Assembly: GCF_921292975.1 (NCBI RefSeq)
Contig: NZ_CAKLCM010000002.1
Coordinates: 1,798,001 to 1,862,000 of the forward strand
Source of the DNA: Vibrio hippocampi
GTDB taxonomy: Bacteria; Pseudomonadota; Gammaproteobacteria; Enterobacterales; Vibrionaceae
Length of the DNA: 64,000 nt
Reading direction: 5' to 3'
Shown here one piece after another: positions 46,467 through 56,163 of the stretch. Numbering within the stretch: the stretch's first letter is position 1; each line of letters starts with the position of its first letter. The position numbers were made by a program, and so were the translations under genes. The notes beneath the pieces were generated by a model. It did not search any database, was not told the DNA's origin, and saw only the letters and a program-made list of their open reading frames with translations.

Positions 46467-47255
46467 TTATTGGGTTTGCTCTAATCTTGAAAGTAGATCT
46501 TTTGCTGGCAAGTAGCCACTGACCAGTTCACCGTTAGGCAAGAAAATCGCAGGGGTGCCGCTAATACCGAGATCGCGACCAAGGGCAAAGTGTTGAGCAA
46601 TGGTGTGACGGCACTGGGTTAGATCGCCATCAAATGTTGCTTCGATTCGATTCTCTTTGGCGTCATGCATCGCTTCATTCGGGTTAGTCGAACACCAAAT
46701 TTTTGCCATCTGCTCAGCCACTGGACCGGAGGGGCCTTGTCTAGGATATGCAAGATAACGAACCGTGATACCTAGATCGTTGTACTGTTTCATTTCTTTG
46801 TGCAGTTTGACGCAATAGCCACAAGTGATATCGGTAAATACGGTCACGGCATACTTTTCATTGTCTGCTTTATATTCGATCATGCTGTCTCGCAATTGAG
46901 CGATCTTTTCAGCATTAATCGGCGCTTGGCGAGCCGCGAGCAGATCGACGTACTGACCGTTTTCATTCAATGAGTACATTGTACCCGCAATAAAATAGTC
47001 ACCCGTCGCCGATGAATAAAGAACACCGCTATTGGTGCGCACTTCGTGCAATCCTTCGATGTCCGTCGGCACCACTTCTAACACATCAATGCCGATTTTA
47101 GCAAAACGTGCTTTGAGGGCTGCGTCATCTTGAGCAACAACCGCCGTCTCGACCTGAGCCGACTCAGTGGTCTTTGGCGTGCTTGGCTCTTCTGCGCCAC
47201 ATGCCACAGCAAACAGCGGAAGAGTAAGAAGAGTTAACTTGCGTAATACGCTCAT
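46467..47255 (-). CDS. dsbC: Thiol:disulfide interchange protein DsbC, possibly lipid-anchored
   Basis: A 262-residue periplasmic disulfide isomerase. An N-terminal signal (about 1-18) is followed by an acidic linker, a dimerisation domain (about 45-105) and a thioredoxin fold with active site CGYC at 145-148. The cis-Pro loop is GTPAIF. A second cysteine pair lies in KIWCST and LTQCRH. The signal ends FAVAC-GAEE, which reads as a weak lipobox with Cys19. E. coli DsbC is a soluble protein. Lipidation here is inference. The gene lies between xerD and recJ as in E. coli. Confidence 0.95.
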   Translation of the reverse strand: MSVLRKLTLLTLPLFAVACGAEEPSTPKTTESAQVETAVVAQDDAALKARFAKIGIDVLEVVPTDIEGLHEVRTNSGVLYSSATGDYFIAGTMYSLNENGQYVDLLAARQAPINAEKIAQLRDSMIEYKADNEKYAVTVFTDITCGYCVKLHKEMKQYNDLGITVRYLAYPRQGPSGPVAEQMAKIWCSTNPNEAMHDAKENRIEATFDGDLTQCRHTIAQHFALGRDLGISGTPAIFLPNGELVSGYLPAKDLLSRLEQTQ

Positions 47256-47295
47256 TGATGTTTCACCTTTTGGTTCTATAACGATTAAGTTAAAT

Positions 47296-48207
47296 TTAGC
47301 TAGCCCTTGGGTGGTGCTGGCTATGAATACTTTTCAGTCGCTCAGTGGCAACGTGAGTATAAATTTGTGTGGTTGATAAGTCACTATGTCCTAGTAGCAT
47401 CTGAACCACTCTAAGGTCAGCGCCATAATTCAGCAAATGCGTGGCAAAGGCGTGACGCAAAACGTGTGGGGATAGATACTCACTATCAATCCCTGCGACC
47501 GTGGCGTAGATTTTAATACGATGCCAGAAGGTCTGGCGGGTCATCTGTCTCGCTCTACGACTTGGGAATACCACATCGGATGGCTTATCTCCTAACAGTT
47601 CCGGACGCCCTTTATTGATGAATTCCGTCACCCAATCGACGGCATTTTCGCCCATGGGTACCAAGCGTTCTTTATTACCCTTACCGATCACTCGCACCAC
47701 ACCTTGACGAAGACTGATGTTTTCCATCGTCAAGCTCACTAACTCAGTGACACGCAATCCGGTAGCATAAAGCAACTCGAGCATGGCTTTGTCTCGCAGT
47801 TCAATCGGGTCATCGGTATTGGGCGCATCAAGCAGTTCTGTCACCTGCTCTTCGGTTAAGTCCTTGGGGAGTCGTTTAGGAAGCTTGGGGCTAATCAGCA
47901 GCGCCGTTGGATCATCTGAGCGTAATTTCTCTCGGTGTAGGTATTGAAACAGGCGACGAATCGCAGACAACATTCTTGCCCTACTCGACTGTTTATAATC
48001 CTGATCGGTCAAAAAAGCTTGATAATCCTGTAGCCCAGATAAGCTGATAAAATCGAGCTTATAGTTGTTCGATTTCATCCAACCTAAAAGTTTCATCAAG
48101 TCATTGCGGTAAGACGCTAGGGTGTTTTCTGATAACCCTCTCTCCATCCACATAGAGTCAAGAAATTGCTCAACTAAGCCAAGATCTTGGGTGTTGACTT
48201 TATTCAC
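47296..48207 (-). CDS. xerD: Site-specific tyrosine recombinase XerD
   Basis: A 303-residue recombinase resolving chromosome dimers at dif together with XerC and FtsK. In Vibrio it also serves chromosome 2 and IMEX phages such as CTX. The N-terminal SAM-like domain spans about 1-100. Catalytic residues are Arg152, Lys176, His248, Arg251, His274 and Tyr283 (nucleophile in IYTHV). It is upstream of dsbC and divergent from fldB. It is a core gene and does not mark an integron. Confidence 0.97.
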   Translation of the reverse strand: MNKVNTQDLGLVEQFLDSMWMERGLSENTLASYRNDLMKLLGWMKSNNYKLDFISLSGLQDYQAFLTDQDYKQSSRARMLSAIRRLFQYLHREKLRSDDPTALLISPKLPKRLPKDLTEEQVTELLDAPNTDDPIELRDKAMLELLYATGLRVTELVSLTMENISLRQGVVRVIGKGNKERLVPMGENAVDWVTEFINKGRPELLGDKPSDVVFPSRRARQMTRQTFWHRIKIYATVAGIDSEYLSPHVLRHAFATHLLNYGADLRVVQMLLGHSDLSTTQIYTHVATERLKSIHSQHHPRAS

Positions 48208-48453
48208 TTACGCCTCTGAAATTATTCTTTTTATTACTGTTTACAGGGTATGCGAGAAGATAACAGAAAGCTATAAAAACTCGCTGGTAATACCAATACC
48301 ACAGTCTAACCATCAGCAAAATAGCTTTACGTTCACCTTCACTCTCCCCATGATTTCGACACAATTTCACATAGACACGAGCATTGGCTTTGAAACTTCT
48401 CCTCAGTTGTGTATAAAATCGCTGTCTAATCCAACCTCAACTGACAGTACACG

Positions 48454-48972
48454 ATGAAAATTGGCTTATTTTACGGATCTTCAACCTGTTATACCGAAAT
48501 GGCAGCAGAGAAAATTCGAGACATTATTGGTGCCGAGCTAGTCGATATTTTTAATATCAAAGAGACACCCGTTGCCCTAATGAATGACTACGACCTGCTG
48601 ATCTTAGGTATTTCGACTTGGGATTTTGGTGAACTGCAAGAAGATTGGGGCGCGGTATGGAGTGAGCTTTCTGGATTACAGTTAGCTGGAAAACATGTTG
48701 CTCTGTTTGGTCTTGGTGATCAAGAAGGCTACGGCGAATGGTTCTTGGATGCGATGGGGCTGCTACACCAAGAGTTGCAAGTCACCGGTGTCCAGTTCAT
48801 CGGTTACTGGGAAAATCAAGGTTATGAGTTTGAAGCCTCAAAAGCACTCACCAATGATGACAAACAGTTCGTCGGTTTGGCACTGGATGAAGATTCACAG
48901 TATGACCTGAGTGACGAGCGGATCGCCACTTGGTGTGAGCAAATCTTGATAGAATATCAAGACACCCTTTAA
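48454..48972 (+). CDS. fldB: Flavodoxin FldB
   Basis: A 172-residue long-chain flavodoxin that carries electrons on FMN. The FMN phosphate loop is [11 protein letters not shown] at about 8-18, and the isoalloxazine loops lie around [12 protein letters not shown] and [12 protein letters not shown]. It is divergent from xerD, as in E. coli. It is followed at a few bases by trmN6 on the same strand. Confidence 0.95.
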   Translation: MKIGLFYGSSTCYTEMAAEKIRDIIGAELVDIFNIKETPVALMNDYDLLILGISTWDFGELQEDWGAVWSELSGLQLAGKHVALFGLGDQEGYGEWFLDAMGLLHQELQVTGVQFIGYWENQGYEFEASKALTNDDKQFVGLALDEDSQYDLSDERIATWCEQILIEYQDTL

Positions 48973-48994
48973 TGCGCGATTGTTCACCATTACT

Positions 48995-49717
48995 ATGAGA
49001 TCGAACCCGACCAAAGGCTTTCAATTTAAGCAGTTTACGATTCATGACGGACATTCTGGTATGCCCGTCAGCACCGATGGTGTATTGCTTGGCGCCTGGA
49101 CACAAGTGTCTGGGCAACACGTATTGGACATCGGATCCGGCACAGGTTTGCTTTCTTTGATGATAGCGCAACGTTACCATCAAGCGCAGATCACAGCGGT
49201 CGATATCGATAACCATGCCTATCAAGATGCCAGTCACAATGTTGCTCACTCTCCGTGGGCTCAACGCGTGAATGTTATGCAGGGCGATATTGCGGTTATG
49301 CCATTCACACACCAGTTTGATACCATCATCTGCAATCCACCTTACTTTAATTCTGGTCAGCAGGCTCAGTCTGCATCGCGAGCCACTGCCCGACATACCG
49401 ACACGCTATCACACCCAACGTTGCTAAAACGTTGTCAGCAGCTGCTAACGGATAAGGGTAGAGCGAGCTTTGTACTACCAACCGCAGAAGGAATGGCATT
49501 TATTCAACTTGCTCAGCAGAATGATTGGCACCTTAGTCGATTGTGTCAGGTTCATACTACTGATAGCAAAGGTTGTCATCGACTGCTTATCGAATTAAGC
49601 CTGCATAATCAGCAACAACGAGCAACAGAACAAACCACTTTAGTCATTCATGATTCAAAGGGCGGATACTCGGATGACTTTATCGCTCTGACCCAAGCTT
49701 TCTACCTAAAAATGTAA
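48995..49717 (+). CDS. trmN6: tRNA1(Val) (adenine(37)-N6)-methyltransferase
   Basis: A SAM-dependent methyltransferase of about 240 residues (YfiC family) that makes m6A37 in tRNA-Val. Motif I is LDIGSGTG (about 44-51) and the N6-adenine motif NPPY is at 114-117. The ATG at 48995 (MRSNPTKGFQFKQFTI) fits the family N-terminus. A TTG at 48980 is a less likely alternative, and no strong ribosome site resolves this. It is adjacent to srmB as in E. coli, though here both lie on the same strand. Confidence 0.92.
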   Translation: MRSNPTKGFQFKQFTIHDGHSGMPVSTDGVLLGAWTQVSGQHVLDIGSGTGLLSLMIAQRYHQAQITAVDIDNHAYQDASHNVAHSPWAQRVNVMQGDIAVMPFTHQFDTIICNPPYFNSGQQAQSASRATARHTDTLSHPTLLKRCQQLLTDKGRASFVLPTAEGMAFIQLAQQNDWHLSRLCQVHTTDSKGCHRLLIELSLHNQQQRATEQTTLVIHDSKGGYSDDFIALTQAFYLKM

Positions 49718-49854
49718 TCAAGCGCTCAGCGATCATTTTCCTACCGAATTATTATCAACCACCTAGTATAATAAGGTTTCTTGGGTATAATAGCCGCCCT
49801 ACTTTTTCCCCGTGTTTTTTTGGGGACCAACACTCGTCTTGTGGAGACATTGCA

Positions 49855-51084
49855 GTGATCAGAACATTTGCAGAATTAGATTTAGATCCTAGCCTTCTTG
49901 AAGCTATTGAGGCAATGGGCTATGAACGTCCTACTGAAGTCCAGGCTCAAACGATTCCACAAGCACTAGAAGCCCGCGACATTCTTGCTTCTGCGCCGAC
50001 AGGAACCGGAAAAACCGCCGCTTTTGCCATCCCGGCAATCCAATATCTTTTGGACTTCCCTCGTAAGAAAGCCGGACCAGCGCGCGTGCTGATTCTCACG
50101 CCAACGCGAGAACTCGCCATGCAGGTTGCAGAGCAAACCAAACAGCTTGCCGCTAACACTCACCTAAAAGTCGCGACCATCACTGGTGGCGTGACTTACG
50201 ATACCCACGCCGATACGTTGGCTCAAACACAGGATATCGTTGTAGCAACGCCTGGACGTTTGATGGAGTATATTGAGGCAGAACGATTTGATTGTCGTGC
50301 CATTGAGTGGCTGATCCTTGATGAAGCGGATCGCATGTTGGACATGGGTTTTGGTCCGACGGTTGATCGCCTGTCTGCAGAATGTCGCTGGCGTAAACAA
50401 ACACTGCTGTTCTCAGCGACGCTTGAAGGTCGTGGTGTTGAAGGTTTTACCGCTGATCTTCTTAAGAACCCAGCTCAAATCGATGCCGAACCGTCACTAC
50501 GTGAGCGCAAAAAAATCACTCAGTGGTACCACAGAGCAGACAGCGCTGATCATAAATTGGCACTGCTTAAACATATCCTCACTGAACAAGCTCAACGCAG
50601 CATCGTGTTCCTAAAAACACGTGAACGTTTAGCAGAACTTCGCCAGCAGCTTGATAGTGCGCAGATCACTTGCTCTTGGATTCAAGGTGAAATGCCGCAA
50701 GATCGCCGCAACAACGCGATCAGTCGTTTTAAAGAGGGTTCGGTTAACATTCTACTGGCTACGGATGTGGCGGCGCGTGGTATTGACTTACCTGACGTTT
50801 CTCACGTCATTAACTATGATATGCCAAGAAGTGCTGACGTTTACCTGCACCGTATTGGTCGTACTGCTCGCGCAGGCAAAAAAGGTATCGCGATTTCTAT
50901 CGTAGAAGCACACGATCAGCCAATGATGGATCGGGTCGCTCGTTACACCAAAGAACTAATTAAAGAACGCTTTATCGACGGCATGCGTCCAACGCACAAA
51001 AAGCCAGTGTTTAAAAAGAAAAAGAAAGTTAAAAAAGACGATAAGAAAAAAGTCGTTAAGAAAAAGACGACCAAGAAAAAGTAA
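49855..51084 (+). CDS. srmB: ATP-dependent RNA helicase SrmB
   Basis: A 409-residue DEAD-box helicase acting early in 50S assembly. The Q motif precedes Walker A APTGTGKT (47-54). DEAD is at 156-159, SAT follows, and motif VI is HRIGRTARAG. The tail (about 375-409) is almost pure lysine, for RNA binding. The start is GTG with GTGGAGA 7 bases upstream. The -10-like TATAAT near 49786 suggests its own promoter. Assignment to SrmB and not another DEAD-box protein rests on the trmN6 neighbour and overall similarity. Confidence 0.92.
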   Translation: MIRTFAELDLDPSLLEAIEAMGYERPTEVQAQTIPQALEARDILASAPTGTGKTAAFAIPAIQYLLDFPRKKAGPARVLILTPTRELAMQVAEQTKQLAANTHLKVATITGGVTYDTHADTLAQTQDIVVATPGRLMEYIEAERFDCRAIEWLILDEADRMLDMGFGPTVDRLSAECRWRKQTLLFSATLEGRGVEGFTADLLKNPAQIDAEPSLRERKKITQWYHRADSADHKLALLKHILTEQAQRSIVFLKTRERLAELRQQLDSAQITCSWIQGEMPQDRRNNAISRFKEGSVNILLATDVAARGIDLPDVSHVINYDMPRSADVYLHRIGRTARAGKKGIAISIVEAHDQPMMDRVARYTKELIKERFIDGMRPTHKKPVFKKKKKVKKDDKKKVVKKKTTKKK

Positions 51085-51096
51085 CTTACTAATAAT

Positions 51097-51126
51097 AAAC
51101 GCCAATCTCATGATTGGCGTTTTTTT
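51097..51126 (+). terminator. Terminator after srmB
   Basis: AAACGCCAATC and GATTGGCGTTT pair around TCAT and are followed by T residues. It can also end yaaA from the other strand. Confidence 0.88.
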
Positions 51127-51157
51127 AATGATACATGACGGCAAAAGCCATCGAGGC

Positions 51158-51934
51158 TTAGGCTTGTTCTTCGCGTTTGAATACTAAGTCTGTTGCGGTC
51201 GACTCTTCTTCGACAAAGTAATACCCTGCCACATCAAATTGAGTGAGCGCTTGAACAGAGCTGATTTGATTGTCGATTATATAACGCGCCATCAAACCAC
51301 GCGCCTTCTTAGCGTAGAAACTGATCACTTTATATTGACCGTTTTTACAGTCTTTAAAGATCGGCGTAATCACTTGTGCATCCAGCTGTTTAGGCTTAAC
51401 CGATTTAAAGTACTCATTCGAAGCCAGATTCACCAGAACATTATCGCCTTGCTCAGCTAGTGCCGTATTGAGCTTGTCAGTAATGACATCACCCCAGAAC
51501 TGATACAGGTTTGTACCACGACCATTCGCCAGCTTGGTGCCCATCTCTAGTCGGTAGGGTTGCATCAGATCCAGAGGTCGAAGCAGACCGTAAAGCCCAG
51601 ATAGCATTCTGAGATGTTGCTGTGCAAACTCGAAATCTTGCTCAGACATGCTCCCTGCATCCAATCCGGTATAGACATCCCCTTTGAACGCTAAAATCGC
51701 TTGTCTGGCGTTTTCTTGGGTAAAGCTTTCACTCCACTGCTGGAATCGAGCCACATTCAGCCCGGCGATTTTATCACTCACTTTCATTAACTGAGAGACA
51801 TCACTTGGCGTCAGCTTTCGACACTCTTCGATTAACTCTGCTGAGTGTTCAACCAGTTCAGGTTGAGTGAACTTGTCCGTGGCCAACTCGGATTCATAAT
51901 CAAGTGTTTTAGCCGGAGAAACAACGATCAGCAT
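51158..51934 (-). CDS. yaaA: Peroxide stress protein YaaA
   Basis: A 258-residue protein of the YaaA/DUF328 family, the same length as E. coli. Signatures are [37 protein letters not shown] and [14 protein letters not shown]. In E. coli it is induced by OxyR and lowers free iron under peroxide stress. It has a helix-hairpin-helix-like DNA-binding fold. It is convergent with srmB. No OxyR site was checked. Confidence 0.95.
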   Translation of the reverse strand: MLIVVSPAKTLDYESELATDKFTQPELVEHSAELIEECRKLTPSDVSQLMKVSDKIAGLNVARFQQWSESFTQENARQAILAFKGDVYTGLDAGSMSEQDFEFAQQHLRMLSGLYGLLRPLDLMQPYRLEMGTKLANGRGTNLYQFWGDVITDKLNTALAEQGDNVLVNLASNEYFKSVKPKQLDAQVITPIFKDCKNGQYKVISFYAKKARGLMARYIIDNQISSVQALTQFDVAGYYFVEEESTATDLVFKREEQA

Positions 51935-51973
51935 AACTTTACTCTTTATTTATTTTTTCATTGATACCCCAGT

Positions 51974-52018
51974 ATAAAAAAAGCCATGCACTTTCTTCAA
52001 TGAAATCATGCATGGCTT
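51974..52018 (-). terminator. Terminator after the AGCS symporter gene
   Basis: AAGCCATGCA (51981-51990) pairs with TGCATGGCTT (52009-52018) around an 18-base loop, followed on the minus strand by a T run. Confidence 0.75.
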
Positions 52019-52049
52019 GTTCTATTTCTGAGATAGATTAAAGCAATGG

Positions 52050-53489
52050 TTAGTTATTGCTGTTCTCTTTCGTATTATCCCAGATACCCGGTTCAAGCTG
52101 AGACTTCAGCTCTGGGTAGTCATTCGCATCAAAAGTCGGCACTTTACCCGCTTTTAACTGGTTGTTGTAATCTTTCGCCAGTTTCACCACGATGCCCGAT
52201 AGCAAAATGATAGCAATCAAGTTGACGATGGCCATTAATCCCATGGAAACATCTGCCAGAGCCCAAACCGTTGGTAGCGTTGCCATAGAACCGAACATCA
52301 CCATTGCAAGAACAATCACACGGAAGACATTCAGACCCGCTTTGTGGTTGTGCTCTAAGAAGATCAAGTTGGTCTCTGCGTACGAGTAGTTCGCAATAAT
52401 TGACGTAAAGGCAAAGAAGAAGATGGCGACCGCAACAAAGATACCACCCCAGTCACCGACTTGCGCACTCAGTGCACGCTGAGTCAATTCGATACCCGTC
52501 ACTTCACCGTGAGGAACGTACTCACCTGACATAAGGATAATCGCAACCGTCGCCGAACAAATAACGATCGTATCGGTAAACACACCAAGCATCTGAACAT
52601 AACCTTGTGACGCTGGGTGCGGTGGATAAGGTGTTGCAGACGCGGCTGCGTTTGGCGCAGAACCCATACCCGCTTCATTCGAGAATAGACCACGTTTAAT
52701 ACCTTGGATCATAGCCTGTGCAATCGCATAGCCGACACCACCTGCTGCTGCTTCTTGCAGACCGAAAGCGCTCTTAAAGATATAAGCGAGCACTTCTGGC
52801 ACTTTCTCGATGTTCATCAACATCACAGCAAAAGCAAGAACCAAATAAGCGACAGCCATCACAGGAACAATCAATTCTGCAGTACGAGCGATCTTACGGA
52901 TACCACCGAAGATAACAAAAGCAGAAACAAGCACAATCGCGATACCCACAAAGAGTGGCTCAACACCAAAAGCCGTATTCATTGCATTGGCAATCGAGTT
53001 AGCCTGTACTGCGTTAAATACTAAACCGAAAGCAATGATTAAGAATACTGAGAACAGGACGCCCATCCAGCGCATACCGAGACCTTTCTCCATATAGTAT
53101 GCTGGACCACCGCGGTAGTTACCGTCGTCATCACGAGTTTTATACAGTTGCGCTAGGGTACTTTCAGCAAACGAGGTTGCCATACCTAACATAGCGATTA
53201 ACCACATCCAGAAAATCGCGCCCGGACCGCCCATGGTAAGTGCAACGGCTACACCTGCCATATTACCGGTACCTACGCGTGCTGCTAGACTGGTACAAAG
53301 AGCTTGGAAAGAGGAGATACCAGAACTGTCAGACTTTCGGCTGTTTTTCAACACACTGAACATGTGACCGAAATGACGGAATTGAATAAATCCAAGGCGA
53401 ACTGTGAAATAGATACCCACACCCACCAACAAATAAACCAGAATCGATCCCCACAGAAGATCGTTCATTAAATCGATAATGCCTGTCAC
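52050..53489 (-). CDS. Alanine/glycine:cation symporter (AGCS family)
   Basis: A 479-residue membrane protein with about 11 helices. Signatures of the AGCS family are FQALCTSLAARVGTGNMAGV near residue 60, GPGAIFWMWLIAMLGMATSF, and GLFSNEAGMGSAPNAAASA. It imports alanine or glycine with Na+. V. cholerae and other marine Vibrio carry several such symporters, so a one-to-one name is not given. It is preceded by a long gene-free stretch and is likely transcribed alone. Confidence 0.92.
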   Translation of the reverse strand: MTGIIDLMNDLLWGSILVYLLVGVGIYFTVRLGFIQFRHFGHMFSVLKNSRKSDSSGISSFQALCTSLAARVGTGNMAGVAVALTMGGPGAIFWMWLIAMLGMATSFAESTLAQLYKTRDDDGNYRGGPAYYMEKGLGMRWMGVLFSVFLIIAFGLVFNAVQANSIANAMNTAFGVEPLFVGIAIVLVSAFVIFGGIRKIARTAELIVPVMAVAYLVLAFAVMLMNIEKVPEVLAYIFKSAFGLQEAAAGGVGYAIAQAMIQGIKRGLFSNEAGMGSAPNAAASATPYPPHPASQGYVQMLGVFTDTIVICSATVAIILMSGEYVPHGEVTGIELTQRALSAQVGDWGGIFVAVAIFFFAFTSIIANYSYAETNLIFLEHNHKAGLNVFRVIVLAMVMFGSMATLPTVWALADVSMGLMAIVNLIAIILLSGIVVKLAKDYNNQLKAGKVPTFDANDYPELKSQLEPGIWDNTKENSNN

Positions 53490-54193
53490 TTTAAACCTCT
53501 CTTAAAATTAGAGCACCGAGTTGCACGTCCAAGTGCTTCCTAAGTTGTGTTTGTCTACAGTCCATGTATACGGCTAATTTTGTTTCTTTTCAGCACAACT
53601 TAGCTTGTTATTCTTATGCGTTGAGAACACAACACAAATCGGCGTACATTTTGACGGAGCGGATTCTGACCCCAAGAGAATCAAAAATCAATATGCACTT
53701 AATGGCAATGTTTTGTTATTTTTTACCTTAAAACTACTAACCATTAACAGAGCAAAAAACAAAACACCCACAAAACAAAAACAAAACAACCTCAACAAAT
53801 TAACGTTTAAAAGCTGCAACTGTTAGACCTGTGGCGTTATCACCAAGCGACCTTAAACCTTGATATAGCAAAGCTTAGACAATATTTTAGAGAATGAAGT
53901 ACTTTTTATTGATTCTCATTTATCAAGAATACCTCTCGTAGCACATAGACACTGCCCTTCATAAGCCTTTGCACACCTTGTTAACAAACCTACTTAAGAA
54001 TTTCTTTATTTAAATGTGATTTAAGTGGTTATTTTTCAAACAAAAGTACTTTAAAAAAGTGTGAGATGGTGTTGAAAATGGCATAAAAGCTTCATTTTAG
54101 CGAAACATTTGAGAAATATATCAAGGTTAATCTCGCTAGTAATATGTTACTTAAGGGACTCCGTGAGGGGAAACAACAATAGAGAGGTTGCTT
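53490..54193. other. Long gene-free region upstream of the AGCS symporter gene
   Basis: About 700 AT-rich bases. A 73-codon plus-strand frame at 53605-53826 has A-rich low-complexity codons, no ribosome site and is not accepted. There is an A/C-rich track around 53755-53790. A half-site TGTGA occurs near 54017 without a partner. No convincing gene or RNA was found. Confidence 0.6.
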
Positions 54194-54379
54194 ATGGACG
54201 GCTTTGAACTAAACACTATGATGGACTTTGAAACGACGCGTACACGCGCTTCGCGCTCCAAACCTTCTAAGCGTCGCTGGCGCGAAATAGAAGAGATAAA
54301 AGACAAACAAAGACTACGTAAAGAACTCAACGACATGGACATAGGTCTTGATTTCTCTCTAGATGACATCAAGCTTTAA
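54194..54379 (+). CDS. DUF3545 family small protein
   Basis: A 61-residue, highly charged protein starting MDGFELNTMMDFETTRTRAS, with the basic core SKPSKRRWREIEEIKDKQRL and an acidic C-terminus DIGLDFSLDDIKL. The ATG at 54194 has GAGAGG 6 bases upstream. It matches the DUF3545 pattern known from Vibrionaceae and relatives, predicted helical and without known function. It is monocistronic with a strong terminator behind it. Confidence 0.85.
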   Translation: MDGFELNTMMDFETTRTRASRSKPSKRRWREIEEIKDKQRLRKELNDMDIGLDFSLDDIKL

Positions 54380-54381
54380 AC

Positions 54382-54417
54382 AAATAATCCCCATCACATC
54401 GATGGGGATTATTTTTT
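54382..54417. terminator. Bidirectional terminator between DUF3545 gene and hemerythrin gene
   Basis: AAATAATCCCCATC and GATGGGGATTATTT pair around 5 bases, with T residues after. Both convergent genes end next to it. Confidence 0.9.
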
Positions 54418-54423
54418 ACGGCA

Positions 54424-54972
54424 CTAGACAGATTCCAAGTCATTTTGCCTGACTCGTTCAGCCAGTTGGCGATAACGATCAGCAATAGTTTCACCAAACA
54501 CAGGATCGCTCGCGCTTTCACTCCATTGCGCTCCTACCTGCTGCCAATCCCTAGTGGTAAATGTCTGCTCTATCAGCGGCAATACCTGCTGTTCCTCATT
54601 ATCAAGATGTCGTTTCTGATCTCGAATAAACTCTGCTAACTGATCCGCGAACAACTCTTTCGGCACAACAGCATCATGTAAAATCATTTCAACTACATTT
54701 AAAAAGTCATGGCTTTTTTCAGACAGTTGCTCATGCTCGAACTCTAGGTTGGCGATCTCCTGACGCGAACCATAGTGCTGAATATAGTAGTGATAAAGAA
54801 TGTCTTCTTTCGGGTGGTGAACCTTATCGGAATGATTCGCTAGATAATCGACGATCTCTTTGACCAAGCCATAGTTAATGGTCTCTTCTTGCTCTAAACG
54901 CTGCAGCTTTCGATTCAATATTGCTAGCAAACGAACCATATATCCGTGTTCACGCCTAATCCTTTCTAACAT
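54424..54972 (-). CDS. Hemerythrin-like domain protein
   Basis: A 182-residue helical protein with histidine and acidic residues placed as in hemerythrin-like diiron domains: EHGYMVRLL, then HSDKVHHPKEDILYHYY, EFEHEQLSEKSHDF and HLDNEEQQVLPLIE. Such proteins bind O2 or NO or guard iron centres. The tandem ATGs at 54975 and 54972 follow GAGAGG, and the second has the better spacing of 6. The frame extends to 55071 without a ribosome site, which is rejected. Role unknown. It is downstream of ung. Confidence 0.85.
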   Translation of the reverse strand: MLERIRREHGYMVRLLAILNRKLQRLEQEETINYGLVKEIVDYLANHSDKVHHPKEDILYHYYIQHYGSRQEIANLEFEHEQLSEKSHDFLNVVEMILHDAVVPKELFADQLAEFIRDQKRHLDNEEQQVLPLIEQTFTTRDWQQVGAQWSESASDPVFGETIADRYRQLAERVRQNDLESV

Positions 54973-55086
54973 CATAGTCCTCTCTCCATAAGTCCATACG
55001 TTTAATAAGTGTATAGCATGACTCCGAGAATGGTTATGACGCTGCTCGAAATTTAAGCACCCAATGGGCAACTAATTTAATAAATA

Positions 55087-55764
55087 TTATTCCGTCAATC
55101 TAGGCTGCCAATCAATCACAGGCTTACCCATTTGATTTAGCAATTGATTGGTTTGAGAAAAGTGTCGGCAACCAAAGAAACCTCGATGTGCTGACAAAGG
55201 TGATGGATGAGGCGCGGTCAAGATATGATGCTTGCTGCCATCAATCGCTGCGCCTTTTTTCTGAGCGTGTGCGCCCCAAAGCAAAAAGACAATATTGTTG
55301 CCGTGTAAATTGAGTGCTTCGATGACTCGATCAGTAAAAGTCTCCCAACCACATTTTGCATGAGAGTGAGCCTTACCTTGTTCAACCGTTAGAACCGTGT
55401 TCAACAACAACACCCCTTGCCTTGCCCAACTCTCTAAATAGCCGTGATCTGGGATTTGAAAACCTTCAATATCCTGATTAAGTTCTTTATACATGTTGAC
55501 CAGTGATGGCGGCGTTTTTACCCCAGGTTTTACCGAGAAGCAGAGACCATGAGCTTGATTAGGTCCATGATAAGGATCTTGCCCAAGAATAACGACATTC
55601 ACATCGTGAAATTCAGTAAAGCGAAAGGCGTTAAACACGTCAGTCTCAGGAGGGTAGACAACAAGTCCTTGTTCTCGCTGACGCTGAACAAAGGCTAAAG
55701 TGTCTTTAAAGTATGACTGTTGTTTCTCTGCACCAATAACATCATGCCATGTAAGTGTGTCCAT
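55087..55764 (-). CDS. ung: Uracil-DNA glycosylase
   Basis: A 225-residue family 1 UDG removing uracil from DNA. The water-activating motif GQDPYH is at 61-66 with Asp63. The DNA-intercalation loop is [11 protein letters not shown] from 186. Length is near the 229 residues of E. coli. It stands near grcA, as ung and grcA (yfiD) do in E. coli, although nfo is placed between them here. Confidence 0.97.
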   Translation of the reverse strand: MDTLTWHDVIGAEKQQSYFKDTLAFVQRQREQGLVVYPPETDVFNAFRFTEFHDVNVVILGQDPYHGPNQAHGLCFSVKPGVKTPPSLVNMYKELNQDIEGFQIPDHGYLESWARQGVLLLNTVLTVEQGKAHSHAKCGWETFTDRVIEALNLHGNNIVFLLWGAHAQKKGAAIDGSKHHILTAPHPSPLSAHRGFFGCRHFSQTNQLLNQMGKPVIDWQPRLTE

Positions 55765-56163
55765 TGTTTGCTCCTGCTAACACTGATTTAACGAGCAGAA
55801 ATGATAACACTGTACAGATATAAATCGCTAATTAGCTTAAGAAAAGCCGTCAATAGTCATCATATCGCGTTGCAAACAAACCAGTAGTCAGTTGCAAGTA
55901 TTGGCAATATCGAGCGAGACGCAAAATACTTCGTGATGATGACGCTTAATGATTATGGCTATTTTTTAACTGTGGCGTTCGATAGTGACCTTGACAGTGA
56001 ATATGTCTGTTAGGTGCGGGAAGGCGAGCTGAACGGGTAGGCGCGACTCTTGGGGTTGCGGTTCTGGACATAATGACACCTCTCTAAATCACAGTTTTAT
56101 GCAACGTGCATGTAAATGATTATGAAAGAAAGATGCCAATATTCCAGTTCCAGTAGAAAATTT
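55765..56163. other. ung-nfo intergenic region
   Basis: A gap of 399 bases. It holds a candidate 41-codon gene (55946-56071, minus). Otherwise no structure was found apart from likely ung promoter sequences. Confidence 0.55.
55946..56071 (-). CDS. Candidate 41-residue basic protein
   Basis: The frame from ATG 56071 to TAA encodes a 41-residue protein. It begins MSRTATPRVAPTRSARLPAP and then runs NRHIHCQGHYRTPQ. It is rich in Arg, Pro and His with one Cys. AGAGG stands 7 bases before the ATG. It may be a true small gene between nfo and ung or a chance frame. No family is recognised. The high Arg/Pro content would favour nucleic acid contact, but this is speculation. Confidence 0.35.
   Translation of the reverse strand: MSRTATPRVAPTRSARLPAPNRHIHCQGHYRTPQLKNSHNH

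Noticed and set aside
47296..48207. XerD as an integron or phage integrase
   Set aside because: Length, catalytic residues and the xerD-dsbC-recJ neighbourhood identify the housekeeping recombinase. No att-type repeats or mobile genes are nearby.
48848..49396. 182-codon minus-strand frame opposite trmN6
   Set aside because: It overlaps a complete methyltransferase gene with intact motifs. The reverse frame shows no plausible protein.
53605..53826. 73-codon plus-strand frame in the gene-free region
   Set aside because: A-rich low-complexity codons (Lys/Asn/Thr), no ribosome site and no terminator behind it.
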